Below are positions 1 to 9,872 of a DNA stretch of 64,000 nt, piece by piece; the stretch's first letter is position 1, and each line of letters begins with the position of its first letter. Source of the DNA: Azolla caroliniana (lineage: Eukaryota > Polypodiophyta); NCBI GenBank assembly GCA_043228905.1, contig JBHGNT010000005.1, positions 13,268,001 through 13,332,000 on the forward strand. Direction: 5' to 3'. A model generated the notes under the pieces. It saw only the letters and a program-made list of their open reading frames with translations, searched no databases and was not told the DNA's origin. A program made the translations under genes and the position numbers.

Positions 1-853
1 CTATTTCCTAACACATTCAAGGGGCTCAACGGTCAGCTTCGGCATAAATAGATTGATCACTCTGGCTATATAGCTGACGTCGGGTCAGGTGATTGTCAAA
101 TATATAATGCCTCCGACAATTTGTCGAAACCGTTTCTCATTGTAGGCCGGTCCGTAGTCAGGATGTAGCTTGAGGTTCCGGTCCAGGCGTGTTGAGATTG
201 GTCGGCAATTGGTCATGCCGAACTTGTACAACATATTCAGTACATAGTGTCTTTGTGACAACAATAGGTCGTCAGGGGTGTGGATCACTTCGATCCGGAG
301 GAAGTAATGAAGGTCCCCCAATTCCTTCTTTTCGAATGCTTCCAATAGTTCACACTTCACTCTGCCAATTTTAGGGAGGTCGGGTCCGGTGACGACCAAG
401 TTGTCGACATATAGCAGAATGCATACCGGACCTTTCAGATGAACAAGGATGAGTCACATTTGGAGGTGGCAAAACCCACCTTACGTAACCGGTGCGTTAT
501 CTTCAAATCGCAAGCTCAGTGGGCTTGCTTCAGGCCATAGAGTGACTTCTTGAGTTGGCACACTGTTGACTTGTTCATCTCCGACTGAAATCTGAGGGCA
601 TGGATCATCCGAATGGTCGTTCTGACTCAATCGCTCATTCGGCTGGCTCAGCCTAAATAAGATCAGAAGCTCTTCTAGAGTACTGATCATGTCGGGCTCA
701 CTGGTCTCATTCTCAATGTTTTGGTGGTCGGAGTTGTCGAGGCTCGGAGTCGGTAAGGAGAACCATGATGCCGACTCATCAAATTCAACATCTTGGCTCA
801 CCCGAACATGTTTGGCCCAGGGGTTATAACACTGAGACCCCTTTTGTTCATGT
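1..853 (-). pseudogene. Element A: integrase tail joined to partial reverse transcriptase
   Basis: Read from 853 downwards: an integrase-to-RT linker with FDESASW (about 720-800), then an acidic Ser-rich stretch, then an abrupt jump to the RT palm (QLKKSLYGLKQA near 520-560). The start of RT, including the first catalytic Asp region, is deleted. The catalytic YVDD box near 405-430 reads YVDN, so the second Asp is lost. The longest intact stretch (85-399) covers the region after the active site, with DLHYFL and YLTIT. There are also stops after KQAH and after SSLFI. Nonfunctional. Confidence 0.88.
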
Positions 854-1522
854 TGTTAGGATTTGACGCTTTCAAAACCTTCACCTCTCGGCCACAACCG
901 AGGAAACAAGAATCAATGCAGCAGAAAATCGAAAACACAGAGAGAGACTCGAATGCACAGGATTTATCGTGGAAAACCCTAGACGGGAAAAACCACGGGA
1001 GTGCAAGACTCCAACTATCACTATACGCAGGGAATGTACAATGGCGAGCTGCAAGGCGACGACCTTGAGCTCGCTATCCTCGCCACAGGCGGCGGTATTA
1101 CACAGAGGCGTCGACCTCTTCCTTTCACTCTCTCTCTCTCTCACTCTCTCTAAGTGGAAAACAGAAAAATAAGCAACAACTCCAAAACTGTTTGCCCTAA
1201 GTCATATTTATACACATATGACTTTCGGGCTATTTACAAATATAGCCTCAAGGGCCCTTGGCAAACATATTCACAAATATGTCCCCGCATCCGGATCTCT
1301 CTCCGGGTACATTCGTCATCCGGCTCCGTAGCCGGGGTCTTCATCATCCGGATCCGCAGCCGGGGTCTTCATCATCCGGCTCCGCAGCCGGGGTCTTCAT
1401 CATCCGGATCCGGAACCGGGTCTTCATCATCCGGCTCCGATACCGGGTACTCCTCATTGAGGTCTTCATTTCTGATTCCCGGACATCCGACCATCCCATC
1501 CGGAAGGACCGTAATCCCAACA
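854..1522 (-). repeat. 3' LTR of copia B
   Basis: 669-bp LTR, near-identical to 5560-6228. On the minus strand it holds a U3 with tandem CCGGAT-rich repeats, two palindromes (CATATT-N4-AATATG at 1266-1281 and GGCTAT-N8-ATAGCC at 1228-1247), a TATA-like TATAAATA near 1204-1212 and a CT/GA-rich tract near 1127-1150. Confidence 0.97.
1309..1450. repeat. 28-bp tandem repeat in U3 of copia B
   Basis: About four to five imperfect copies of a 27-28 bp unit containing GTCTTCATCATCCGG and a CCGG-rich half. Unit starts are at 1337, 1365, 1393 and 1420. The same array is in the other LTR about 4706 bp further on. It is likely a transcriptional control or methylation-dense region of U3 (inference). Confidence 0.85.
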
Positions 1523-1541
1523 AACTCTCCCTTCACTTCGG
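1523..1541 (-). other. Polypurine tract of copia B
   Basis: The complement of this pyrimidine run reads GAAGTGAAGGGAGAGTT, directly inside the 3' LTR. This is the expected plus-strand primer position. Confidence 0.8.
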
Positions 1542-3420
1542 CATGGGATGTCTTTCCAGTCCGACCCTCTTCCGGCACGCTTCCAGCTTGTCGGGTGTGA
1601 GCACTTTGGTCAGCATATCTGACTCGTTCTCGTCCGTGTGGATCTTCGTCAGCACGAACTCCTGGTCTTCTATCCTTTCCCTGATCCAGTTATATCTTCG
1701 CTGGATGTGCTTCGTCCGGGAGTGATAGGCCGCGTTCTTCGCAAGATGGATGGCACTCTGACTGTCGCAGTAGAGTCGGTACTCCTCTTGCCGGATACCG
1801 AGCTCTTTAATGAAGTCCTTCATCCATATTATTTCCTTGCCGACTTCAACAGCCGCCATGTACTCCGCCTCCGTGGTTGACAATGAAACCGTTTTCTGCA
1901 GCCTCGACTGCCACGAAACAGCTCCCCCTGCATACGTCATCACATACCCTGATGTGGACCGGCTGGTGTCTGCATCAGCCGACATATCCGAATCGGTAAA
2001 GCCGTCGAGTTCGGGCTTACCGGAGCCGAATCGGAGGCACACGTTTGCCGTGCCCTTCAGGTATCGGAGTATCCACTTGGCCGCGTTCCAGTGCTCTTTG
2101 CCGGGATTGCTCATGTACCGGCTCACCACTCCGACTGCATATCCTATGTCCGGTCTTGTACACACCATTGCGTACATCAAGCTTCTGACGGCAGAGGCAT
2201 ATGGTACTTTCATCATGTCCTCCTTCTCAGCCTTTGTCTTGGGGCTTTGCTTGCTGGACAACTTGCAGTTTGCCGGGAGGGTTGACCCGACCGGTCTTGC
2301 TTCCGACATGTTGAACCGGTGAAGCACCTTTGTCACGTACTTCTCCTGTGACAGCAACAACTGCTTCTTCTTCCGGTCCCGGATGATGTGCATCCCTAGT
2401 ATTTGCCTCGCCGGACCCAGGTCCTTCATTGAGAAGGTTCGGTGAAGCGCTTTCTTCAGCATCCGTATCTTGACCTGGTCCCGTCCGACAATCAACATGT
2501 CGTCCACGTACAGGAGGAGTATTAGGAAGTCTCCTCCTTCGAACTTCTTCACAAACACGCAGTGATCAGACTGCGTTTTGCGGTACCCTTCGTCGGTCAT
2601 GAAAGAGTCGAACTTCCGGTACCATTGCCGGGGAGCCTGCTTCAGTCCGTAAAGGCTCTTCTTCAACCGGCATACCAGGTGCTCCTTCCCTTTCTTCTCG
2701 AATCCTTCCGGTTGCTGCATGTAGATCTGCTTGCCGCTATGCTCAGCACCGTCCGGATGGAGGTCATCTTCACTACCGGGGCAAATATCTCGTCGAAGTC
2801 GACGCCCTTCTTCTGCTGAAACCCCTTCACCACGATCCTGGCTTTGTATCTCGGGGGGTTTCCGGCATCTCCCAGTTTCAGCTTGAACACCCACTTGTTT
2901 CGAAGTGCCCGCTTTCCTTTCGGCAACTCCACAAGTTCATATGTGTGGTTCTCATGCAGGGAATCCATCTCCTCCTGCATGGCACTTAACCACCTGCGGC
3001 TATGGGTGTCAAGCTTTGCTTCTTCAAAACTCTCCGGCTCCCCTTCGTCGGTTAGCAGCACGTGCTCTGGTTCCGGAAATCTCCGGGGTCCCTTCTCTCT
3101 CTTAGAGGATATCTCCGTTCCGGAGCTTCGGTAACCGGCTCCTCCATTTCCTCTTCATCCGAATCCATTCCGGGATCGAGGCCGGTTCCGGTATCAGTTT
3201 CATCTTCCTCGGCCGGTTCTGTTTCTTCACCGTCTTCGGCCGGATCCTCGAGTGCTAACCGGTCCCTTGCCGGTCGGGACTGCTCTTCGTAGAGTTGATC
3301 CTCACCGGTCGACTTGGAGCTCTTCATCTTCTTCTCCGACTCCCAGTCGGCGAGTGTCTTGTCCTCCATGAAGATGATATCGCGACTCCGGAATATCTTT
3401 TTGTCGACCGGGTCCCATAC
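1533..3420 (-). pseudogene. Copia B reverse transcriptase-RNase H, frameshifted and deleted
   Basis: Continues pol after the integrase in three frames: 3369-3052 (linker, MEDKTLADWE), 3061-2663 (RT start, WVFKLK and FDEIFAPVVKM) and 2894-1533 (rest of RT with LLYVDDMLI, then RNase H with LSTTEAEY and TKHIQRR). Near 2740 the text jumps from TVLSIA to SGKQIYMQQPEGF. The usual VKTAFLHG segment with the first catalytic Asp is missing, a loss of roughly 60 bases. YVDD itself is intact. The C-terminal RNase H is full length and ends at 1533, close to the polypurine tract. Frameshifts lie near 3410 and 3070. Confidence 0.9.
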
Positions 3421-5537
3421 TCGTCATCGCCGTAACCGAGGAATATGCATGGCCGGGTCTTTGGATCTAGCTTTCCTCTCCGGTCCTTTGCCACATGCAC
3501 ATATACGAGACACCCGAACACCTTCAGATGCCGGTAGGATGCTTCCCTACCAATCCACACTTTCTGCGGCGTGTCTCCGTCCAAAGGTACTGAGGGTGAT
3601 CTATTTATCACGTATGTCGCCGTCGACATTGCCTCAGCCCAAAACCCCTTGGGTAATTTCGCATGCGCCAGCATACTCCGGACCCTCTCCATTATGGTCC
3701 GGTTCATCCTCTCGGCCAGCCCGTTCAGTTCCGGCGTCTTCGGCACAGTAAACTCGAGCCGGATTCCCTTCGAGCGACAGTACTCCGCGAACTGCCCCCG
3801 GTATTCCCCTCCGTTATCCGCTCGTATCGCTTTCAGCTTCTTGCCGGATTCCCTTTCCACTCTCGCGTGGAGTTCTTTGAAGACGCACAACACTTGGTCC
3901 TTTGTCTTCAACGGTGCCGTCCACAGCTTCCGGCTGTGGTCATCAATGAATGTCACGAAGTACTGGGCTCCGCCATGTGACTTCGTTTCTACTTGACACA
4001 CGTCAGTGTGCACCAACTCCAATGGTGCGCTACGTCTCGTCGGTGGCCTTGAGTGGAAGGAGGTTTGGTTCTGCTTACCGGCCAGGCAATCGGTGCACTT
4101 CTCCAGGTGCACATGCTTCACTGGAATAAGGTTGTCTTCTGCAAGCCTCTTCATCCCCTTCTCACTCATGTGGCACAGTCTCTTGTGCCACAGCTCACCG
4201 GCAGTGTCGGCTGCCACGTTCAACTCCTTCGGACACAACCAGGCATTCATAAGGTATAGTGTGTTGACTTTCCGGGCCCGTGCCACTATCAGGCTCCCCT
4301 TGCTGAACTTCATTACGCCGTTCCGGATGCTACCTGTGTAGCCTTCATCGTCTAGCCTCCCGGCCGAAATCAGGTTCAATCGAACCTCCGGAACGTGTCG
4401 GACATCCTTCAGCAACATTTTGCATCCGGTCGAGGTTGTCAACCACACGTCTCCTATGCCGGCAATCCGGCACGTACCTTCATTTCCCATCCGAACACAG
4501 CCATGCTCACCGGCTGTGTAGGATGAGAAGTATCTTCTTTCCGGGGTCAGGTGGAACGACGCTCCGGAATCGACCACCCAGGTAGTCTCATCGCCGGCAA
4601 TGTTTAGTTCACCTTCTTCGGTGATGAGCATGATCTCCTCTTCACTTGCCGCGAGTGCCGTCGTTCCTTTCCGGTCCTGCCCTCGCCGATCCGAACCATT
4701 CCGGTCCGTGGCTCCCCGGTAAGCACCGTTCCGTTCCGAAGACTTCTTCGAATCGGTGTCGTCGGCTCCGTTGTCTTTTCGGTAATGCCGACAATTCTTT
4801 CGGAAGTGCCCCGGCTTCCCACAGTGGAAGCATGTGGGCCTTCCTCTTGACCGCGATCGGGTCCCCGACTTCTCCCGTCTTTGCGGACTCCGGTTCCGTT
4901 GTCTTCCCCGATCCGATTCGGTAAGCAGCATCTTCGGATCGGAGGCCGGTTCTTTATCTCTCCGACGCGCTTCTTCGTTCAAAATGCTTGTCTTTACCGT
5001 TTGTAGGGACAAGTTATCTTCGGTGCAGGAGGTGCTGAGAGTCACCACCAAGTTCTCCCAGCTTTCCGGCAATGTACACATCAGCATGATGGCTTGCATT
5101 GCATCCTCCAACGGGAACTTGATCGCCGCAAGCTGGTTCACGAATCCCATGAACGTGCTTACGTGTTCCACCATACTCTCGCCGTCCCGGTACTTGAGGT
5201 TCACTATCTTCCTCATCAGGGAGGTCCGGTTCAACGCATTTTTCCTCTCATAGAGGCCCGACAACTTCTGCCACATCTCATATGCGTTGGTGTCGTTCGC
5301 CACATGTTGTAGAACGCTCACGTCGACGTATTGCCGAATGGTTGCAACGGCTTTCCGGTTCAGAAGTCTCCATTCCGTCTCAAGTACCCCCTTGGGTATT
5401 TCCGACCTGTCGATCGGTTCATACAGGTCCCGAACAATGAGCAGATCCTCCATCTTTATCTTCCAGTCGGCGTAGTTCTGCGCATTCAGCACCATCATCC
5501 CCGGCTGCCCGCTGCTGCCGCCTTCCATTTTCTGCAC
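3324..5537 (-). CDS. Copia B gag-protease-integrase
   Basis: 737 codons open from the start at 5537, about 7 bases past the PBS. Gag of the UBN2 type covers residues about 20-190. A CCHC zinc knuckle (CFHCGKPGHFRKNC) is at about 236-249 after an RS-rich basic stretch. Protease has DSGAS at about 323. The pre-integrase zinc site is H451, H455, C481 and C484. The integrase core has Asp about 512, Asp about 574 (RADNGGEY) and Glu about 609. The last 25 or so residues are out of frame because of a frameshift near 3410; the true product would continue into the linker and RT. Assembly and integration functions look intact in this part. Confidence 0.9.
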   Translation of the reverse strand: MQKMEGGSSGQPGMMVLNAQNYADWKIKMEDLLIVRDLYEPIDRSEIPKGVLETEWRLLNRKAVATIRQYVDVSVLQHVANDTNAYEMWQKLSGLYERKNALNRTSLMRKIVNLKYRDGESMVEHVSTFMGFVNQLAAIKFPLEDAMQAIMLMCTLPESWENLVVTLSTSCTEDNLSLQTVKTSILNEEARRRDKEPASDPKMLLTESDRGRQRNRSPQRREKSGTRSRSRGRPTCFHCGKPGHFRKNCRHYRKDNGADDTDSKKSSERNGAYRGATDRNGSDRRGQDRKGTTALAASEEEIMLITEEGELNIAGDETTWVVDSGASFHLTPERRYFSSYTAGEHGCVRMGNEGTCRIAGIGDVWLTTSTGCKMLLKDVRHVPEVRLNLISAGRLDDEGYTGSIRNGVMKFSKGSLIVARARKVNTLYLMNAWLCPKELNVAADTAGELWHKRLCHMSEKGMKRLAEDNLIPVKHVHLEKCTDCLAGKQNQTSFHSRPPTRRSAPLELVHTDVCQVETKSHGGAQYFVTFIDDHSRKLWTAPLKTKDQVLCVFKELHARVERESGKKLKAIRADNGGEYRGQFAEYCRSKGIRLEFTVPKTPELNGLAERMNRTIMERVRSMLAHAKLPKGFWAEAMSTATYVINRSPSVPLDGDTPQKVWIGREASYRHLKVFGCLVYVHVAKDRRGKLDPKTRPCIFLGYGDDEYGTRSTKRYSGVAISSSWRTRHSPTGSRRRR

Positions 5538-5543
5538 TGCAGT

Positions 5544-5556
5544 CGCTCTGATACCA
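5544..5556 (-). other. Primer binding site of copia B
   Basis: The complement reads TGGTATCAGAGCG, matching the 3' end of plant initiator tRNA-Met, three bases inside the 5' LTR. Confidence 0.93.
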
Positions 5557-5559
5557 GAT

Positions 5560-6228
5560 TGTTAGGATTTGACGCTTTCAAAACCTTCACCTCTCGGCCA
5601 CAACCGAGGAAACAAGAATCAATGCAGCAGAAAATCGAAAACACAGAGAGAGACTCGAATGCATAGGATTTATCGTGGAAAACCCTAGACGAGAAAAACC
5701 ACGGGAGTGCAAGACTCCAACTATCACTATACGCAGGGAATGTACAATGGCGAGCTGCAAGGCGACGACCTTGAGCTCGTTGTCCTCGCCACAGGCGGCG
5801 GTATTACACAGAGGCGTCGACCTCTTCCTTTCACTCTCTCTCTCTCTCACTCTCTCTAAGTGGAAAACAGAAAAATAAGCAACAACTCCAAAACTGTTTG
5901 CCCTAAGTCATATTTATACACATATGACTTTCGGGCTATTTACAAATATAGCCTCAAGGGCCCTTGGCAAACATATTCACAAATATGTCCCCGCATCCGG
6001 ATCTCTCTCCGGGTACATTCGTCATCCGGCTCCGTAGCCGGGGTCTTCATCATCCGGATCCGCAGCCGGGGTCTTCATCATCCGGCTCCGCAGCCGGGGT
6101 CTTCATCATCCGGATCCGGAACCGGGTCTTCATCATCCGGCTCCGATACCGGGTACTCCTCATTGAGGTCTTCATTTCCGATTCCCGGACATCCGACCAT
6201 CCCATCCGGAGGGACCGTAATCCCAACA
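5560..6228 (-). repeat. 5' LTR of copia B
   Basis: 669-bp partner of 854-1522, with the same TG...CA ends, tandem repeats and palindromes. On the minus strand this copy drives transcription. It is followed on the right by CATGT and the integrase of element A. Confidence 0.97.
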
Positions 6229-6233
6229 CATGT

Positions 6234-7322
6234 GAGTAGCCAACCAATATGCATTTCTTGGACTTTGGGTCCAACTTCCTCCTCTTCTCAATGGGCACAT
6301 GCACATAGGCAATGCTGCCGAATATCCTCAAATGTTGTAAATTCGGGTTCCGCCTGAAATACCAATCCTGTGCTGACACCTTCTCACCGATCTGATTTTT
6401 GGCCTAGTCAAACTTGGGAATGCTCTTCTCTTCGATCATTTCCCGTGTCGCTTCCACAATTGACCGATTCTTCTACACCATTTTTTTCCGGTGTATATCT
6501 ACAACTGAATTCTCGCTGAATTCCCTTCTGTTGCGGATAGGTGTTGAATTGGCCGACTTTGCTCTTCTTCTCAATGAGATAGATCCACGTGTGCCGGTTG
6601 TATTCATCGATGAAGGAGACGAAATATCGACTCCCACCAAGACTAACATTGTGTGTCGGTCTCCACACATCCAAATGTGTGAGGTCAAGCTTGTTCTGGC
6701 TCCAGTTTTTCTTGTTGGGGAATAGAAGTTGGTGTTGCTTCCCTAGCTAGCTAGCTTCACAAATTTGGGTCTTTCGGCCACTAAATTTCGACAATCCAAA
6801 AACAACTTATTTCGATTACAGATCCTGAAGATTATGGTAATTGACATGGCCGATCCACTTGTGCCATAAGTCGATATCTGACTCGATCTTTTGTCCCTTT
6901 GCAAACAAGGTGATGCCGACGTCATTAGTGTCGAGGATGAACATCATACCGTCCCGGCGCCCTTGCGCGATGATGTGGCCCTCTTCCTCAATGAAGCATC
7001 GAAGATGTGTGAAATGAACTTGCATCCCCAAGTCGATGATTTGCCCAATCGACACCAGGTTCGTTTTGATGTTCGGGATGTGAAGAACGTTCATAAGCTT
7101 CCCCTTCTATCCGACATGGCTGAGGGGAACTTCTCCGACATGTTTGATCGTGTGCCGAGTGTAATCTCCGGTTTCGACCATTCTCAATTGCTCCGGTTTC
7201 TCTAAGTACAAGAACCATTCTTCATGGCTTGTCATGTGGTTTGATGCTCCGGAGTCAACGTACCACACCTCATCCAATTGTGAGGTGGTCTTCTTCATCG
7301 TGTTCTCCTTGTGCTTAATCAC
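6234..7322 (-). pseudogene. Element A protease-integrase, decayed
   Basis: Read leftwards from 7322: protease with WYVDSGASNHMT (intact active site, about 7230-7270), the pre-integrase region with DLWHKWIGHVNY (about 6840-6870), the integrase core with YFVSFIDEYNRHTWIYL (about 6570-6640) and the C-terminal GSIAYVHVPIEKRRKLD (about 6260-6320). The second core Asp of the usual D-D-E set reads DE and is followed by deletions, and several frames are used. It ends where element B inserted. Confidence 0.87.
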
Positions 7323-8267
7323 AAAGGTTGGCCCTTTTCCGGTCTTTTCGGTTCCGGATCCTTCTAATCGTTCTGCGTAGTGCGAGCTTTATCGATTCCC
7401 TTGTCAGGCCTTTCTAGATCCGGATTTATCCAAATCAACGCGCTTCTTCCAACACTCGCTTTCTCGATGGCCTTTCTTGCCACATTACCAGCATTCTATA
7501 TCAGCTTTCGATTGCCGGTTGCCGGTGGCGTCTTCACTCCCCCTGCTTGTGGAGGGTCTGAAACTGCTCTCGGCACCATCTCCATGCCTCTGATTTTGCT
7601 CTTGTCGGCCGCCACTGTTGCGTGACGATCCACCTTGTCCTCCACGCCCATAGGGCCAATTTCCTCCCTGTACTGCATCTGTCTATTTGATTGAGTGGTC
7701 CTCGACCAACTCGCATGGTTTTCTTCGACCATCAACATTGATTGCAGGTCGAAGAAGGACGGTGGCTTCTCCCGAGTGCAAATCCCCGTATCATTGCGCT
7801 AAACCACCGAGGTAGATCTGGACCATTTCGTCTTTGTTCACCGCCACGTTGATGGACCCCAACACCTTGCAAATATCCTTTATTTTAGTTGTGTAATCGG
7901 TAACTGACATATTCCATTGTTGGATGTTGTTGACCTCTTGTCGGAGCTACAACTTTGGCGCCATGGTGCCTGCCGCGAAAATCTTCTTGAAATTTTCTCT
8001 GCCTTCTTTCGGTGCTTTTGCATCCTTGATGTAGTCGAGCATCTAATCGTGCACACAAGATGCGAGACAGTACAACACTCTGCTTGCTCATGGCTCCCAT
8101 GCCGGGAAGTCCTTGTGTGCTAGCTCCGGTGCTACTTCATTCGCACCTTTGACATAGCTCTAGTATCCATGCCTGAGCAGGTACTGGTGCATCTTGTACG
8201 ACCAAGATGTGTAGTTGTTTCTATCGAGCTTCTCCGTTGGAAGCGAGCTAGCCATGCCTCTATCCAT
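7323..8267 (-). pseudogene. Element A gag, decayed
   Basis: Starts with MDRGMASSLPTEKLDRNNY at 8267 and matches the better preserved gag of element N (53924-52974). A tryptophan codon early in gag has become TAG (HGY*SY near 8160). The zinc knuckle near 7440-7500 reads CW*CGKKGHRESEC, with a stop in place of an aromatic residue. Several frameshifts follow. Capsid and nucleocapsid roles are inferred from homology to N. Confidence 0.85.
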
Positions 8268-8366
8268 TTTCTTCTTTTGTCTACTCTTTACCGGAAGTTA
8301 GGTTTTCATCTATCTAGTGCTTTTTGCCGACAATAGAGGATTGTCAACCCTTGCGCTTTGATACCA

Positions 8367-8798
8367 TGTGAAAGTTAATGTGCGAAAGCTTAGACAAACT
8401 GGCTGAGCCGCATAGCAACAGAAAACACAGACAAGGTTTAATGGAAGCTTGAAAAGTACACAATATGTGGGAGAGACAAAGAGAGTAGAAGAGTAAACTC
8501 TATTTCAAAAATTATTAACACTATACATACAATGTGCTCAGAGAGCAGTTTTATACAAGTCATTAAAATGACTAACACAAGTACTGACAAGTACTTCAAT
8601 GCTCGTATTGAGCTACTCACACCAACTCCTAAAAATAAGCCTATGTACTAGGCTAGGATTGTAGGCCTCTAACAGCCTACCGGTTACACAAATCCGGATA
8701 ACAGTCTGGCTCTCCAATCTAGGTATTGGTTCCAGATCCCGATTTGGCTCTTGGCTTATATAGACGATCCAAAACTTGTTGAGCTTGTCCACTCAACA
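8367..8798 (-). repeat. 5' LTR of copia A
   Basis: About 432 bp, beginning TGTGAAAG and ending CTCAACA on the plus strand. Its right end (TTGAGCTTG near 8779-8787) is the inverse of the start of the LTRs of F, L and N, which places them in one LTR clade. The PBS lies at 8351-8366 (complement TGGTATCAAAGCG). Confidence 0.87.
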
Positions 8799-9125
8799 CG
8801 ATGAATGGCAAGAACCCGGGACAAAAACCACACCCAACAACCAACACGAACCCGAGCCGGCACAACAAACAACACCCGAAACCGAAACCCGATCCAGCAA
8901 CAAACGACACCCACCAACAATCGAAACCAAACCCGATCCCTGAACCCAAACCTGACCGCCAACCCCAACCATAGCCAGCACCTACATCCCAACCTAAACA
9001 ACAACAAGAAGCTAGTCGGCCACAACTAAAGCAGACTAGACAAAAGCAGAAGAGCCAACAGTCGGGCCCACAATGTGTCCCAGCCGAACAACCGAAGGCG
9101 GAGGACAACATGTCGATCAAGAGAA
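8799..9125. other. Pro/Gln/Lys-rich low-complexity tract, unassigned
   Basis: 327 bp between LTR A and LTR C. The first 250 bp are rich in ACC/CAA/AACCC runs and can be read as a short Pro-, Gln- and Lys-rich peptide from 8803, broken by a stop near 8973. No homology recognised. It may be the tail of a lost element or host spacer. Confidence 0.4.
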
Positions 9126-9400
9126 TGTTGGGCAACCAGTCCATTTGGATGGGATCCGGCTGAGAACCGGATGAGCCGGATTGGATTACTCCAAGGAAGG
9201 AACCGGATCGGATGGATCCGGAAGGTATCCGACCAGATCCGGGGGTGAACAAGAGGAGAAACATATTTGTAAATATGTTTCTATGTGTCGTTGAGGCCAT
9301 ACTTATAAATAGCCTGAAAATTTAACTTAGGGAAACTAGAAGAAAATGTTGTTTTTTTGTTGTTGTAGAAGTTGACATAGAAGTTGTACAAAGAGAGAAG

Positions 9401-9435
<35 letters not shown>

Positions 9436-9705
9436 CGTGAGAGACACAGAAAGCTCTTTCTATTGTGTCTGTCGTTTGGCAAAGATACAAAGGTCGAGGT
9501 TGTAGTCTCATTCTGTTGTACCCCTCCCCTCCTCCATAGAGATCCTGTTCAGAGCTAGAGAACTCCCATGGTTTTCCCCGATTAGGGTTTCCATGTTAAT
9601 ATCCTATCTCGACCCATTTTGTGTGTAAGTGTATTAATCTTTATTTCTGTTCTGTTTCTTCCATAGTGATTGAAACTCGGTTGTTACTGAGCACTGTTTG
9701 CAACA
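9126..9705 (+). repeat. 5' LTR of copia C
   Basis: 580 bp, TGTTGGG to GCAACA. U3 has scattered CCGGAT motifs and the palindrome CATATTTGTAAATATG at 9262-9277, with TATAAATAG near 9303. A long GA tract covers about 9395-9440. Confidence 0.87.
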
Positions 9706-9749
9706 AATTGGTATCAGAGCGAAGTTCTAAACTTCAAAAAATAAATAAA

Positions 9750-9872
9750 TGGAAGTCTCATTCGGCAGCATGTTTAAGCTCACCGGTTCTAACTACCCAT
9801 TATGGAAATTGAAGATGAGGGACATGCTGGTGGTCAAAGATATCTGGTTTCCCGTATAGTATGGGGACAAAA
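9750..9872 (+). pseudogene. Copia C gag start
   Basis: Begins MEVSFGSMFKLTGSNYPLWK, the usual start of a copia gag (LTG.NYP.WK motif). A stop follows after WFPV, and LTR D interrupts at 9873. Only about 40 codons remain. Confidence 0.75.

Larger units (their letters stand above)
854..6228 (-). mobile_element. Copia element B, complete ends, nonautonomous
   Basis: Full-length Ty1/copia insertion on the minus strand, 5375 bp, with two 669-bp LTRs (854-1522 and 5560-6228). LTRs begin TGTTAG and end CAACA. The target duplication is CATGT on both sides (849-853 and 6229-6233). The LTRs differ at about six positions by eye, roughly 1%, so insertion was recent. The internal region has a tRNA-Met PBS, gag-protease-integrase, then RT-RNase H in broken frames. 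A deletion in RT removes a catalytic region, so it could only have moved using another element's enzyme, or it was damaged after insertion. It sits inside the integrase gene of element A. Confidence 0.97.
1..8798 (-). mobile_element. Copia element A, left end outside window, split by element B
   Basis: Ty1/copia LTR retrotransposon read on the minus strand. Its 5' LTR is at 8367-8798, followed by a tRNA-Met-type PBS, gag, protease and integrase down to 6229. Element B then interrupts it, and it resumes at 853 with the integrase tail and a reverse transcriptase fragment that runs off the window. The CATGT next to both sides of B shows the two halves were once continuous. It belongs to the same broad family as L and N, whose gag starts MDRGMASSLP. 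It carries several frameshifts, stops and a large deletion between integrase and RT, so it is dead. Confidence 0.9.
9126..9872 (+). mobile_element. Copia element C, 5' end only
   Basis: Plus-strand copia with a 5' LTR at 9126-9705, PBS TGGTATCAGAGCG at 9709-9721 and the first part of gag. It is cut by LTR D at 9873. Ends and U3 style resemble element B (TGTTGGG...CAACA). Nothing of its pol is found to the right. Confidence 0.82.

Noticed and set aside
4834-5253. Plus-strand ORFs across copia B (for example 139 codons at 4834)
   Set aside because: Shadows of the gag-protease-integrase frame on the other strand.
8719-9300. 193-codon minus-strand frame rich in Cys, Gly and Trp
   Set aside because: It is the complement of the low-complexity tract and LTR C. 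The composition follows from ACC/CAA repeats and no domain is visible.
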